A stretch of DNA of 47,579 nt from Streptococcus suis YS161. Its GTDB lineage: Bacteria > Bacillota > Bacilli > Lactobacillales > Streptococcaceae. Positions 8,867 through 17,276 of this stretch are shown in pieces (within the stretch, counting starts at the first letter, position 1; every line of letters begins with the position of its first letter). Below the pieces are notes generated by a model. That model was not told where the DNA came from. It saw nothing but the letters and a program-made list of their open reading frames with translations, and made no database searches. A program made the translations under genes and the position numbers. The stretch covers positions 1-47,579 of the forward strand of contig NZ_ASCA01000092.1 in assembly GCF_002760245.1 (NCBI RefSeq), given 5' to 3'.

Positions 8867-10315
8867 ATGGATTTCCTTCAAACCCCATTAAACTGGTTCT
8901 CACAGAATATCCTGCAGAATCCAGCCTTCTTCGTAGGTCTTTTGGTATTGGTGGGCTATGCCCTCTTAAAGAAAAAGCCTCATGATGTTTTTGCAGGGTT
9001 TATCAAAGCGACGGTTGGCTACATGATTTTGAACGTAGCTGCTGGAGGCTTGGTAACAACCTTCCGTCCAATCTTGGCAGCCTTGAACCACAAATTCCAA
9101 ATCGATGCGGCAGTTATTGACCCTTACTTCGGTCTTGCAGCAGCAAACGGAAAAATTGCTGAAGAGTTTCCTGATTTCGTATCGGCAGCTACAACAGCTC
9201 TCTTGATTGGTTTCGGTGTCAACATCCTCTTGGTGGCACTACGTAAGGTTACCAAAGTACGTACTCTGTTCATCACTGGACACATCATGGTACAACAAGC
9301 GGCAACAGTCTCATTGATGGTGCTCTTCCTTATCCCGGCTCTTCGCAATCAATTTGGTACAGCAGCGATTGGTATCATCTGTGGTATTTACTGGGCTGTC
9401 AGCTCAAACATGACAGTTGAGCCAACCCAACGATTGACAGGTGGCGGTGGATTTGCCATCGGTCACCAACAACAATTCGCAATCTGGTTTGTCGATAAGA
9501 TTGCACCAAAACTTGGTAAAAAAGAAGAAAACTTGGATAACTTGAAGCTACCTAGCTTCCTCAACATCTTCCACGATACAGTTGTTGCTTCAGCGACATT
9601 GATGCTTGTGTTCTTCGGTGTGATTTTGTTCATCTTGGGTCCAGAAATCATGGCAAACCCAGAAGTGATCACTTCAGGTGCTCCATACAACCCAGCCAAA
9701 CAAGATTTCTTCATGTATGTTTTACAAACAGCCTTCACCTTCTCAGTATATCTTTTCATTTTGATGCAAGGTGTCCGCATGTTCGTAGCAGAATTGACAA
9801 ATGCCTTCCAAGGTATCTCAAGCAAATTGCTTCCTGGTTCATTCCCAGCGGTGGACGTTGCAGCTTCTTACGGCTTTGGTTCATCTAACGCAGTTCTTTC
9901 AGGTTTTGCTTTCGGTTTAATCGGTCAGTTGATTACAATCGTTCTCTTGATTGTCTTCAAGAGCCCAATCCTCATCATCACTGGTTTTGTACCTGTATTC
10001 TTCGATAACGCAGCTATCGCAGTTTACGCTGACAAACGTGGTGGTTGGAAAGCAGCAGCCATCCTTTCTTTCATCTCAGGTGTCCTTCAAGTTGCCCTTG
10101 GTGCAGTCTGCGTCGGCTTGCTTGAATTGAGCGGTGGTTACCACGGAAACATTGACTTTGAAGTGCCATGGTTACCATTTGGATTTGCATTTAAGTACCT
10201 AGGTATTGCTGGTTATGTTCTTGTCTGCCTCTTCTTATTGGCTATTCCGCAACTTCAATTTGCGAAAGCAAAAGATAAGGAAGCTTACTATCGCGGTGAG
10301 GCGCAAGCGGACTAA
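8867..10315 (+). CDS. ulaA: PTS L-ascorbate transporter, EIIC component
   Basis: A 482-residue polytopic membrane protein of the SgaT/UlaA family, which moves L-ascorbate through the membrane while UlaB phosphorylates it to L-ascorbate 6-phosphate. Many hydrophobic segments (for example residues 18-35 and 100-120) and glycine-rich loops such as LTGGGGFAIGHQQQ are characteristic. AAAGGAG precedes ATG 8867. It is the first gene of an ula operon running to ulaF, and the order C-B-A-D-E-F matches the pathway. Length is that expected for UlaA. Expression probably depends on the activator motif upstream. Confidence 0.95.
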   Translation: MDFLQTPLNWFSQNILQNPAFFVGLLVLVGYALLKKKPHDVFAGFIKATVGYMILNVAAGGLVTTFRPILAALNHKFQIDAAVIDPYFGLAAANGKIAEEFPDFVSAATTALLIGFGVNILLVALRKVTKVRTLFITGHIMVQQAATVSLMVLFLIPALRNQFGTAAIGIICGIYWAVSSNMTVEPTQRLTGGGGFAIGHQQQFAIWFVDKIAPKLGKKEENLDNLKLPSFLNIFHDTVVASATLMLVFFGVILFILGPEIMANPEVITSGAPYNPAKQDFFMYVLQTAFTFSVYLFILMQGVRMFVAELTNAFQGISSKLLPGSFPAVDVAASYGFGSSNAVLSGFAFGLIGQLITIVLLIVFKSPILIITGFVPVFFDNAAIAVYADKRGGWKAAAILSFISGVLQVALGAVCVGLLELSGGYHGNIDFEVPWLPFGFAFKYLGIAGYVLVCLFLLAIPQLQFAKAKDKEAYYRGEAQAD

Positions 10316-10400
10316 CATCGTCATCCAGTTTATCTTTTATTACTTGGTTCATTAAGAAAAACAACAAAATATATTTTATAAAAAACAAGGAGAAAATAAG

Positions 10401-10679
10401 ATGGTTAAAGTTTTAACAGCCTGTGGAAACGGCATGGGTTCATCTATGGTCATCAAGATGAAGGTAGAAAACGCCCTTCGTCAACTTGGCGTAACAGATT
10501 TTCAATCAGCTTCTTGCTCAGTCGGTGAAGCAAAAGGTTTAGCGGCAGGATATGATATCGTAGTTGCTTCAAATCACTTGATTTCTGAGTTGGAAGGTCG
10601 CACGAAAGGTCATTTGGTTGGTCTTGATAACCTCATGGACGACAACGAAATCAAAACAAAATTACAAGCAGTGCTATAA
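10401..10679 (+). CDS. ulaB: PTS L-ascorbate transporter, EIIB component
   Basis: A 92-residue cytoplasmic EIIB of the lactose/cellobiose-like fold. It takes phosphate from UlaC and passes it to incoming ascorbate. The phosphorylated cysteine is Cys8 in LTACGNGMGSSM, at the standard N-terminal loop. AAGGAG lies upstream of ATG 10401. The 85-nt gap after ulaA has no terminator. A strong G/C hairpin follows the gene (10688-10714). Confidence 0.95.
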   Translation: MVKVLTACGNGMGSSMVIKMKVENALRQLGVTDFQSASCSVGEAKGLAAGYDIVVASNHLISELEGRTKGHLVGLDNLMDDNEIKTKLQAVL

Positions 10680-10687
10680 ATAGTCGT

Positions 10688-10714
10688 TAGGGGTAGGGAG
10701 TCTCCCTCCCCCTT
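10688..10714 (+). other. G/C-rich hairpin between ulaB and ulaC
   Basis: GGGG..GGGAG and CTCCC..CCCC pair closely, followed by only a short T run. It lies inside the operon, so it may act as an mRNA stabiliser or partial terminator tuning ulaC and downstream levels rather than as a full terminator. Confidence 0.55.
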
Positions 10715-10741
10715 TCATATAGCGTGTAGAAGGGAAAAACT

Positions 10742-11227
10742 ATGAATTTACAAAAATCATTTACGGAAAATAATTCCATTCGCTTGGGATTGACAGCGGA
10801 AACCTGGCAGGAAGCTGTTCACAAGGCTGTTGAGCCCTTGATTGAAAGTGGTGCTGCGACAGAAGAATACTATGATGCCATCATTGCATCGACAGAAGAA
10901 TATGGTCCCTATTATGTGCTCATGCCAGGTATGGCTATGCCACATGCCCAGGCTGGTGTCGGTGTTTTGAAAGATTCCTTTGCCTTGATTACCTTGACAA
11001 AACCAGTAGCCTTTTCAGACGGTAAGGAAGTTTCCGTCCTCTTGACCTTGGCTGCGACAGATCCAAAAATCCATACTTCAGTAGCTATTCCGCAGATTAT
11101 CGCCCTCTTCGAATTGGAAAATTCAATCGAGCGTTTGATTGCCTGCAAAACTCCAGAAGAAGTATTGGCAATGGTGGAAGAATCAAAAAATAGCCCATAT
11201 TTAGAAGGTTTAGACTTGGATAGCTAG
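10742..11227 (+). CDS. ulaC: PTS L-ascorbate transporter, EIIA component
   Basis: A 161-residue EIIA of the mannitol/fructose type that relays phosphate from HPr to UlaB. The active histidine is His68 in the motif PGMAMPHAQ, followed by the family hallmark of a hydrophobic strand (DSFALITL). ATG 10742 follows AGAAGGG. It is followed by ulaD after 12 nt. The three separate PTS proteins C, B and A are all present and full length, so the transporter looks complete. Confidence 0.95.
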   Translation: MNLQKSFTENNSIRLGLTAETWQEAVHKAVEPLIESGAATEEYYDAIIASTEEYGPYYVLMPGMAMPHAQAGVGVLKDSFALITLTKPVAFSDGKEVSVLLTLAATDPKIHTSVAIPQIIALFELENSIERLIACKTPEEVLAMVEESKNSPYLEGLDLDS

Positions 11228-11239
11228 GAGGAAGAAAAG

Positions 11240-11905
11240 ATGACAAAACATATCCCAAATTTACAGGTTGCATTGGATCACTCAGATTTGCAGGGAGCGA
11301 TTAAGGCAGCTGTGTCTGTTGGTCATGAAGTTGACGTGATTGAAGCAGGTACGGTTTGCTTGCTCCAAGTTGGTAGCGAATTGGTGGAAGTTCTTCGCAG
11401 CCTTTTCCCAGACAAGATTATCGTTGCAGATACCAAGTGTGCGGATGCTGGTGGTACGGTGGCTAAAAACAATGCCGTTCGTGGTGCGGACTGGATGACT
11501 TGTATCTGCTCTGCGACCATTCCAACCATGGAAGCTGCTTTGAAGGCTATCAAGGAAGTGCGTGGCGACAAGGGTGAAATCCAAATCGAACTCTACGGTG
11601 ATTGGACTTATGAACAGGCTCAACTCTGGTTGGACGCAGGTATTTCCCAAGCGATTTACCACCAATCTCGTGATGCCCTTCTTGCTGGCGAAACCTGGGG
11701 TGAAAAAGACCTCAATAAAGTGAAAAAATTGGTTGACATGGGCTTCCGTGTTTCTGTAACAGGTGGTTTGGATGTGGATACCCTCAAACTCTTCGAGGGT
11801 GTAGATGTCTTTACCTTTATCGCAGGTCGCGGTATTACAGAAGCAGCAGATCCAGCAGCTGCAGCGCGTGAATTCAAAGACGAAATCCGTCGTATCTGGG
11901 GGTAA
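11240..11905 (+). CDS. ulaD: 3-keto-L-gulonate-6-phosphate decarboxylase
   Basis: A 221-residue member of the orotidine-phosphate decarboxylase superfamily that converts 3-keto-L-gulonate 6-phosphate to L-xylulose 5-phosphate and CO2. The conserved catalytic positions are visible: the Asp of QVALDHSD, the Glu of DVIEAGT and the Asp/Lys pair in VADTKCADAGG. The phosphate-binding C-terminal motif FIAGRGIT is present. AGGAGGAAG lies just upstream of ATG 11240. It lies 12 nt after ulaC and 5 nt before ulaE, so translation is probably coupled. Confidence 0.95.
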   Translation: MTKHIPNLQVALDHSDLQGAIKAAVSVGHEVDVIEAGTVCLLQVGSELVEVLRSLFPDKIIVADTKCADAGGTVAKNNAVRGADWMTCICSATIPTMEAALKAIKEVRGDKGEIQIELYGDWTYEQAQLWLDAGISQAIYHQSRDALLAGETWGEKDLNKVKKLVDMGFRVSVTGGLDVDTLKLFEGVDVFTFIAGRGITEAADPAAAAREFKDEIRRIWG

Positions 11906-11910
11906 GGCCT

Positions 11911-12774
11911 ATGGCACGACCAATCGGAATATATGAAAAGGCAACGCCCAAGCACTTCACATGGAAGGAGCGTTTGGAGTTTGCTAAAGAATTAGGTTTC
12001 GACTTTGTGGAGATGTCGGTGGATGAGAGCGACGCTCGTTTGGCTCGTTTGGAATGGACCAAGGAAGAGCGTTTGGATTTGGTCAAGGCCATCTATGAAA
12101 CAGGTGTCCGCATTCCGACCATTTGCTTCTCTGGTCACCGTCGTTATCCGCTTGGCTCTAATGACCCTGCTCTTGAAGCTAAGTCTTTAGAAACCATGAA
12201 ACAGTGTATCGAACTGGCTCAGGACTTGGGTGTCCGTGTCATCCAGTTGGCTGGTTACGATGTTTACTATGAGGAAAAATCACCTGAAACTAGAGAGCGT
12301 TTCATCAAGAATCTCCGCAAGGCTTGCGACTGGGCAGAACAGGCTCAGGTCATGTTGGCTATCGAGATTATGGATGATCCATTTATCAACTCTATTGAAA
12401 AATACCTAGCCGTTGAAAAAGAAATCGACTCACCATATCTTTTTGTTTATCCAGATACTGGAAACGTGTCTGCTTGGCACAATGACATTTATAGCGAATT
12501 TTACCTGGGACACCGTTCCATCGCAGCCCTTCACCTCAAAGATACCTATGCGGTAACTGAAAGCTCCAAAGGTCAATTCCGCGATGTACCATTTGGTCAG
12601 GGCTGTGTGGACTGGGAAAATATGTTTGCAGTCTTGAAAAAGACCAACTACCAAGGTCCATTCTTGATTGAAATGTGGTCAGAGAATTGTGAAACGGTTG
12701 AGGAAACACGTGCAGCTATCAAGGAGGCACAGGATTTCCTCTATCCATTGATTGAGAAAGCGGGGTTGAACTAA
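11911..12774 (+). CDS. ulaE: L-xylulose/L-ribulose-5-phosphate 3-epimerase
   Basis: A 287-residue TIM-barrel sugar-phosphate epimerase that turns L-xylulose 5-phosphate into L-ribulose 5-phosphate. Typical segments are FDFVEMSVDESDARL near residue 30, PTICFSGHRRYPLGS, IEIMDDPF with a metal-ligand glutamate, and a His in HLKDTY near the C-terminal half. The start lies 5 nt after ulaD, with the ribosome site GGGGTAAGG spanning the ulaD end. The final base overlaps ulaF. Length is normal for UlaE. Confidence 0.95.
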   Translation: MARPIGIYEKATPKHFTWKERLEFAKELGFDFVEMSVDESDARLARLEWTKEERLDLVKAIYETGVRIPTICFSGHRRYPLGSNDPALEAKSLETMKQCIELAQDLGVRVIQLAGYDVYYEEKSPETRERFIKNLRKACDWAEQAQVMLAIEIMDDPFINSIEKYLAVEKEIDSPYLFVYPDTGNVSAWHNDIYSEFYLGHRSIAALHLKDTYAVTESSKGQFRDVPFGQGCVDWENMFAVLKKTNYQGPFLIEMWSENCETVEETRAAIKEAQDFLYPLIEKAGLN

Positions 12775-13490
12775 TGCCAAAAGATTTACAGGAAATGCGT
12801 CAACGGGTCTATGAAGCCAATATCGCTCTACCTGCCCACGGTCTTGTCAAATTCACCTGGGGTAACGTATCAGAAGTCTGCCGTGAACTTGGTCGCATCG
12901 TTATCAAGCCTTCTGGTGTGGATTATGAAAAATTGTCACCAGAAAACATGGTGGTGACGGACTTGGATGGAAATGTGGTAGAAGGTGACCTCAATCCTTC
13001 TTCTGACTTGGCGACTCACGTTGCCCTCTACAAGGCTTGGCCAAATGTACACGCCGTTGTCCATACACATTCGACAGAAGCAGTGGGCTGGGCTCAGGCT
13101 GGTCGCGACATTCCATTTTATGGAACAACGCACGCAGACTATTTCTACGGTCCGGTACCATGTGCCCGTTCTTTGACGGCTGAGGAAGTGAATTCTGCCT
13201 ATGAAAAAGAAACAGGCTCAGTCATCATCGAGGAATTTAAACGTCGAGGCATTGACCCAGTTGCTGTTCCGGGTATTGTTGTCCGAAACCATGGGCCATT
13301 TACTTGGGGCAAGGATCCTGCTCAGGCAGTTTACCATAGCGTTGTCTTAGAGGAGGTGGCTAGGATGAACCGCTACACAGAGCAAATCAATCCACGGGTG
13401 GAACCAGCACCAAGCTACATCATGGATAAGCACTATCTCCGTAAGCACGGTCCAAATGCTTACTACGGACAAAAAGGTGATGAACACTAA
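12774..13490 (+). CDS. ulaF: L-ribulose-5-phosphate 4-epimerase
   Basis: A 238-residue class II aldolase-family enzyme making D-xylulose 5-phosphate, which enters the pentose phosphate route served by the transketolase downstream. The zinc site is visible as HTHS, with a further His in FYGTTHADYF. The substrate motif GNVSEVCRE and the NPSSDLATHVALY segment are typical. The ATG shares one base with the ulaE stop (TAATG), indicating translational coupling. It is the last catabolic gene before a terminator. Confidence 0.95.
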   Translation: MPKDLQEMRQRVYEANIALPAHGLVKFTWGNVSEVCRELGRIVIKPSGVDYEKLSPENMVVTDLDGNVVEGDLNPSSDLATHVALYKAWPNVHAVVHTHSTEAVGWAQAGRDIPFYGTTHADYFYGPVPCARSLTAEEVNSAYEKETGSVIIEEFKRRGIDPVAVPGIVVRNHGPFTWGKDPAQAVYHSVVLEEVARMNRYTEQINPRVEPAPSYIMDKHYLRKHGPNAYYGQKGDEH

Positions 13491-13516
13491 GCTTTGTTTC
13501 TAGCCAAGAACGATTA

Positions 13517-13555
13517 GAAGAATGAGAAAAGAGCTCTCCTCATTCTTCTTTTTTT
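13517..13555 (+). terminator. Terminator at the end of ulaA-F
   Basis: GAAGAATGAG (13517-13526) and CTCATTCTTC (13539-13548) form a perfect 10-bp stem followed by seven T. The T run ends only about 13 nt before the next ATG, so some readthrough into the membrane-protein gene is possible. Confidence 0.85.
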
Positions 13556-13568
13556 GAAAGGAGAGGAC

Positions 13569-14186
13569 ATGAGAAAGTTTTTACAAGATAGTCTGACAGA
13601 GGTTGCCTACTATCTAGAATTGATTTTATCAGCCATTTTAGGATTAGCCCTCCTAGCACTGTCAGGTTTGTTGTTGGCGGATTTAGTTGGTTCACTGACG
13701 GGTGGTATTCAAGCGGATAACTTTATCCAGAGTTTTTTAAGCAAGGCCATGACCTTGGCAGTCGGGGTCGAATTCATCAAAATGCTCTGCAAACAATCCC
13801 CTAGTACTGTCATCGAGGTGCTCTTGGTTGCTATTGCTCGTCAACTGATTGTGGAACATGGTTCCAGCATGGATTACCTGATTGGTATTGCGTCGGTTGC
13901 TATCTTATTTGCTGTGAGAAAGTACCTTTTTACCCAGTTTGATGACTCTAATAATATCATCATGCGGGCCAGTCAGAAGGTTAAGGTTGCCAACATCATT
14001 GCACGGGTAAAAATTCCTAGTGAAGGCAGTGAAACCCTGCGTGAATTTGTGACCCGCAAACTCAATGAAGAAGAAAAAACCATTGCCATCGGTGCCTGCG
14101 TCTATCTGAAAAATGTAGCACTACGGATTGACAATATGCATGGAGATTTGATTACACGGGTGGAGATTATCAAGAGCATCTATTGA
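13569..14186 (+). CDS. PsiE-like membrane protein of the ula locus
   Basis: A 205-residue protein with four predicted transmembrane helices in the first 125 residues (around 15-40, 55-70, 80-97 and 100-115) and a charged cytoplasmic C-terminus containing LREFVTRKLNEEEKTIAIGA. The arrangement resembles PsiE (phosphate-starvation-inducible E) family proteins, a family without a firm function. ATG 13569 is preferred because AAGGAGAGG precedes it; an upstream in-frame TTG at 13554 lies in the terminator T run. It sits between ulaF and the regulator on the same strand, suggesting a link to ascorbate uptake or stress, which is inference only. Confidence 0.7.
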   Translation: MRKFLQDSLTEVAYYLELILSAILGLALLALSGLLLADLVGSLTGGIQADNFIQSFLSKAMTLAVGVEFIKMLCKQSPSTVIEVLLVAIARQLIVEHGSSMDYLIGIASVAILFAVRKYLFTQFDDSNNIIMRASQKVKVANIIARVKIPSEGSETLREFVTRKLNEEEKTIAIGACVYLKNVALRIDNMHGDLITRVEIIKSIY

Positions 14187-14270
14187 CAGATAAAAAACGC
14201 TACATATTTATATAATTGTTAGAATCTATATTATAAATATGTTAAGATAGAAAGAGAGGAGGGAAAAACG

Positions 14271-15959
14271 GTGTTACTAGATAAAAGCAGTTGTGCCTTA
14301 TTGCGTCATTTGATTGGTATCCAAGAGCCAGAAACCATTATGGCTATTTCCAAGGAATTGCAACAATCGCGTAGAAAAATCTATTATCATTTAGAAAAAA
14401 TCAATGCTGCCTTTCCAGACCATGTTGAGCCAATCGAAAGTCTACCTCGGATCGGAATCCGTTTGTCCGAAGAGCAAAAGCAAGCCTGTCGTCAACTCTT
14501 AGATTCCATTGATTCCTATAGCTATATTATGAATATGGATGAGCGGATGCAGTTGATGCTCCTTTATATATGTATTGCACACGAACGAATTACCTTGGAA
14601 AAATTGATGGATCTGACAGAGGTTTCACGAAATACCGTTCTCAATGATCTAAATGAAATCCGTAGTCGATTGAGTAAGGAACAGTATCAGATGACCCTCT
14701 ATGTTTCTAAGTCACAAGGGTACGATCTGGCCTGTCATCCCTTGACAAAAATCCAGTATATCCACTCTCTACTCTATAGTTTGTTCACAGAAGCGAGCAA
14801 GAGTTTTGTCAGCATTTTGGAAGACAAGGTTAGTCTTTTCAGTGGTTGCCAGTCCCTTTTTTCAAAAGATTTGGCCCAGTTTTTGTCCCACCAGGTATAT
14901 GGTATTGAAAAAGATCTTGGTAAGAAAATCAATCGTTCTGAAATTGAACTGATGCTCAAGATTCTACCCTATATGTTGCTAACTTATCGCAATATGAGTT
15001 TGGAGCAAGAGGAAAAGGATGCGATTGTCCGTGAATTCGCCTTGGTCTATGAACGGATTGAGTACGGTGTTGCTCAAAAAATTAGCCAGTCCCTAGAAGA
15101 GCAGTTTGGTCTTGATTTAGACGAGATAGAGGTGTCGCTAATCGCCGTCTTGCTCTTATCTTATCGAAAGGATCGGGATGCCCATGTTACTAGCCAGGAT
15201 TTTGCGGATTTGAAGAAGGTGGTCGATGCCTTTATCCGTCATTTTGAGTTGCATTCAGATTTTGAATTGGAGAAAAAAGAGGAGCTAGCCCATGATTTGC
15301 TGGCTCACTGCAAGGCCATGCTATTTCGAAAAACCTATGGGATCTTATCGCGCAATCCTTTGGTTGATCAAATTCGCTACAAGTATGATACTCTTTTTCG
15401 ATTGACAAAATCTTCTAGCCATATCTTGGAAGAGGCTTGGCAAATCCAGTTGACAGATGAGGATATTGCTTATCTCACGGTGCATTTGGGTGGAGCCCTT
15501 CGTCGAAGCAGTAGTCGAAAGCTGACCAGTCCGACTGTCTTTCTTATCTGTGATGAGGGAGTTTCTGTGCAGAAATTGTTGATGAAACAATGCCAGCACC
15601 ACCTACCTGAAAAAACCATCTCTGCCGTCTTTACAACAGAGCAATTTAAGAGCGTGGAAGACCTGTTGGAGGTGGACTTCTTGATTTCGACCAATGAAGT
15701 GACGGATACGGATTTGCCTGTGATTCAGGTGCATCCGATTCTGGATTTTGATGATGTCCTGCGTTTGATTCATTTTGCCAAATACCGCAGTCTGACAGAC
15801 AGTCAAAAAGGTTTTGCTATGGAATTGGACAAACTCCTAGCGTCATATGTTGAAAATGGCCAGGAAGCCTTGGAATTGAAGCAGCGTTTGCAAAATCTGA
15901 TTGCCAATGAATTATTGGCAAGCTTAGCTAGTTCCGATCTGGAAACAGATTTGTATTAG
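14271..15959 (+). CDS. ulaR: PRD-containing regulator of the ascorbate genes (UlaR-like)
   Basis: A 562-residue BglG/MtlR-type transcriptional activator. Two N-terminal helix-turn-helix regions are visible (ISKELQQSRRKIYYHLEKIN and LMDLTEVSRNTVLNDLNEI), then PTS regulation domains with phosphorylatable histidines (for example LSHQVYG and VHLGGALRR), then an EIIB-like domain with Cys427 in LICDEGVSVQ. The C-terminus is short and no complete EIIA domain is evident. The start is GTG 14271 behind GAGGAGGG. The ascorbate PTS probably phosphorylates it to report substrate. Its expected targets are the paired 35-nt motifs upstream of ulaA and ulaG. Confidence 0.85.
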   Translation: MLLDKSSCALLRHLIGIQEPETIMAISKELQQSRRKIYYHLEKINAAFPDHVEPIESLPRIGIRLSEEQKQACRQLLDSIDSYSYIMNMDERMQLMLLYICIAHERITLEKLMDLTEVSRNTVLNDLNEIRSRLSKEQYQMTLYVSKSQGYDLACHPLTKIQYIHSLLYSLFTEASKSFVSILEDKVSLFSGCQSLFSKDLAQFLSHQVYGIEKDLGKKINRSEIELMLKILPYMLLTYRNMSLEQEEKDAIVREFALVYERIEYGVAQKISQSLEEQFGLDLDEIEVSLIAVLLLSYRKDRDAHVTSQDFADLKKVVDAFIRHFELHSDFELEKKEELAHDLLAHCKAMLFRKTYGILSRNPLVDQIRYKYDTLFRLTKSSSHILEEAWQIQLTDEDIAYLTVHLGGALRRSSSRKLTSPTVFLICDEGVSVQKLLMKQCQHHLPEKTISAVFTTEQFKSVEDLLEVDFLISTNEVTDTDLPVIQVHPILDFDDVLRLIHFAKYRSLTDSQKGFAMELDKLLASYVENGQEALELKQRLQNLIANELLASLASSDLETDLY

Positions 15960-15975
15960 CCATCTACGTGCAAAA

Positions 15976-16041
15976 GTCCAAATGTGAACACAAGCCTGTG
16001 TTTTATTTGGTCTTTTTTTTGTGACCTTTTGCGCATATACT
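15976..16041 (+). promoter_or_regulatory. Promoter and shared upstream motif of ulaG
   Basis: A 35-nt motif at 15976-16010, identical at 32 positions to 8763-8797, followed by TCTTTTT as in the first copy. The -10 TATACT (16036-16041) begins 26 nt beyond the motif end, the same as upstream of ulaA, and no good -35 exists. This copy can fold as CCAAAT/ATTTGG plus ACACA/TGTGT followed by T, so it might also terminate ulaR. Confidence 0.7.
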
Positions 16042-16083
16042 AGAAGCATAGAAACACAATCAGCCTTATAGGAGGAATGAAAA

Positions 16084-17175
16084 ATGGCTAAAGTTCAAGA
16101 TATTACAAGAGAATCCTGGATTCTTTCAACCTTCCCAGAATGGGGAACTTGGCTCAATGAAGAAATTGAAGAAGAAGTAGTGCCAGAAGGCAACTTTGCT
16201 ATGTGGTGGCTTGGAAACTGTGGTGTTTGGATTAAGACACCAGGTGGTGCGAACGTGGTCATGGACCTTTGGTCATCACGTGGGAAATCCACTAAAAAAG
16301 TGAAAGATATGGTTTGGGGACACCAAATGGCTAACATGGCCGGTGTGCGCAAATTGCAACCAAACTTGCGTGTGCAGCCAATGGTTATCGACCCATTTGC
16401 CATCAATGAATTGGACTACTACCTAGTATCGCACGTCCACAGTGACCACATGGATATCAGCACAGCCGCTGCCATCATCAACAATCCAAAGTTGGACCAC
16501 GTCAAATTTGTCGGTCCAGTTGAAAGTGGCGACATCTGGGAAAAATGGGGCGTTCCAGCTGACCGTATCATCCGTATCGCACCAGGCGATAGCTTTGAGT
16601 TCAAAGACATCAAGGTCCACGCTGTAGAATCCTTCGACCGTACTTGTTTGGTAACTCTTCCAATCGAAGGCTACGAAGAAAACGGTGGCAAACTAGCAGG
16701 ACTTCCTGTGACAGATGAACTCATGGCTCGCAAGGCAGTCAACTATGTCTTTGAAACACCAGGTGGAACCATCTACCACGGTGCAGACTCCCACTTCTCA
16801 AACTACTTTGCAAAACACGGTCGTGACTTCAACATCGACGTTGCTATCAACAACTACGGTGACAACCCAATCGGTATCCAAGACAAGATGACATCGATTG
16901 ACCTTCTTCGTATGGCAGAAAACTTGCGTGCTAAGGTGATTATCCCTGTTCACTATGACATCTGGTCTAACTTCATGGCGTCAACAGATGAAATCTTGCA
17001 GCTCTGGAAAATGCGTAAGGAACGCTTGCAATACGATTTCCATCCATTCATCTGGGAAGTTGGTGGCAAGTACACTTATCCACTTGACAAAGACCGCATT
17101 GAGTACCATCATCCACGTGGCTTTGACGATTGCTTCTTAGAAGACTCAAATATTCAATTTAAGGCTTTGCTATAA
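16084..17175 (+). CDS. ulaG: L-ascorbate-6-phosphate lactonase
   Basis: A 363-residue metallo-beta-lactamase-fold enzyme that opens L-ascorbate 6-phosphate to 3-keto-L-gulonate 6-phosphate, the step between the PTS and UlaD. The metal motif HVHSDHMD begins at His117, and further ligand regions include [10 protein letters not shown] and [12 protein letters not shown]. Length equals E. coli UlaG. AGGAGG lies upstream of ATG 16084. It is transcribed from its own activator-type promoter separately from ulaA-F, and is followed by a terminator. Confidence 0.95.
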   Translation: MAKVQDITRESWILSTFPEWGTWLNEEIEEEVVPEGNFAMWWLGNCGVWIKTPGGANVVMDLWSSRGKSTKKVKDMVWGHQMANMAGVRKLQPNLRVQPMVIDPFAINELDYYLVSHVHSDHMDISTAAAIINNPKLDHVKFVGPVESGDIWEKWGVPADRIIRIAPGDSFEFKDIKVHAVESFDRTCLVTLPIEGYEENGGKLAGLPVTDELMARKAVNYVFETPGGTIYHGADSHFSNYFAKHGRDFNIDVAINNYGDNPIGIQDKMTSIDLLRMAENLRAKVIIPVHYDIWSNFMASTDEILQLWKMRKERLQYDFHPFIWEVGGKYTYPLDKDRIEYHHPRGFDDCFLEDSNIQFKALL

Positions 17176-17189
17176 TAGATTACTCCGAG

Positions 17190-17214
17190 GGCGGGACGCA
17201 AGTCCTGCCTTTTC
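17190..17214 (+). terminator. ulaG terminator
   Basis: GGCGGGAC and GTCCTGCC (one G-T pair) around GCAA, followed by TTTTC. Confidence 0.8.
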
Positions 17215-17240
17215 AAACAGACATAGAAAACGCTTTATGG

Positions 17241-17276
17241 TATAATAAATTCATGACTTTAAAAAAGGAGAAAAAC
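17241..17276 (+). promoter_or_regulatory. Transketolase promoter and ribosome site
   Basis: TATAAT at 17241-17246 with a weak -35. A GAAAACGCTT sequence (about 17226-17237) resembles half a cre site but has several mismatches. AAGGAG before ATG 17277 sets the start. An earlier in-frame ATG at 17253 would lie only seven bases past the -10 and lacks a ribosome site. Confidence 0.5.

Noticed and set aside
17226..17240. cre site upstream of transketolase
   Set aside because: The core AAAACGCTTT fits, but the flanks mismatch the consensus at about four positions, so I do not claim it.
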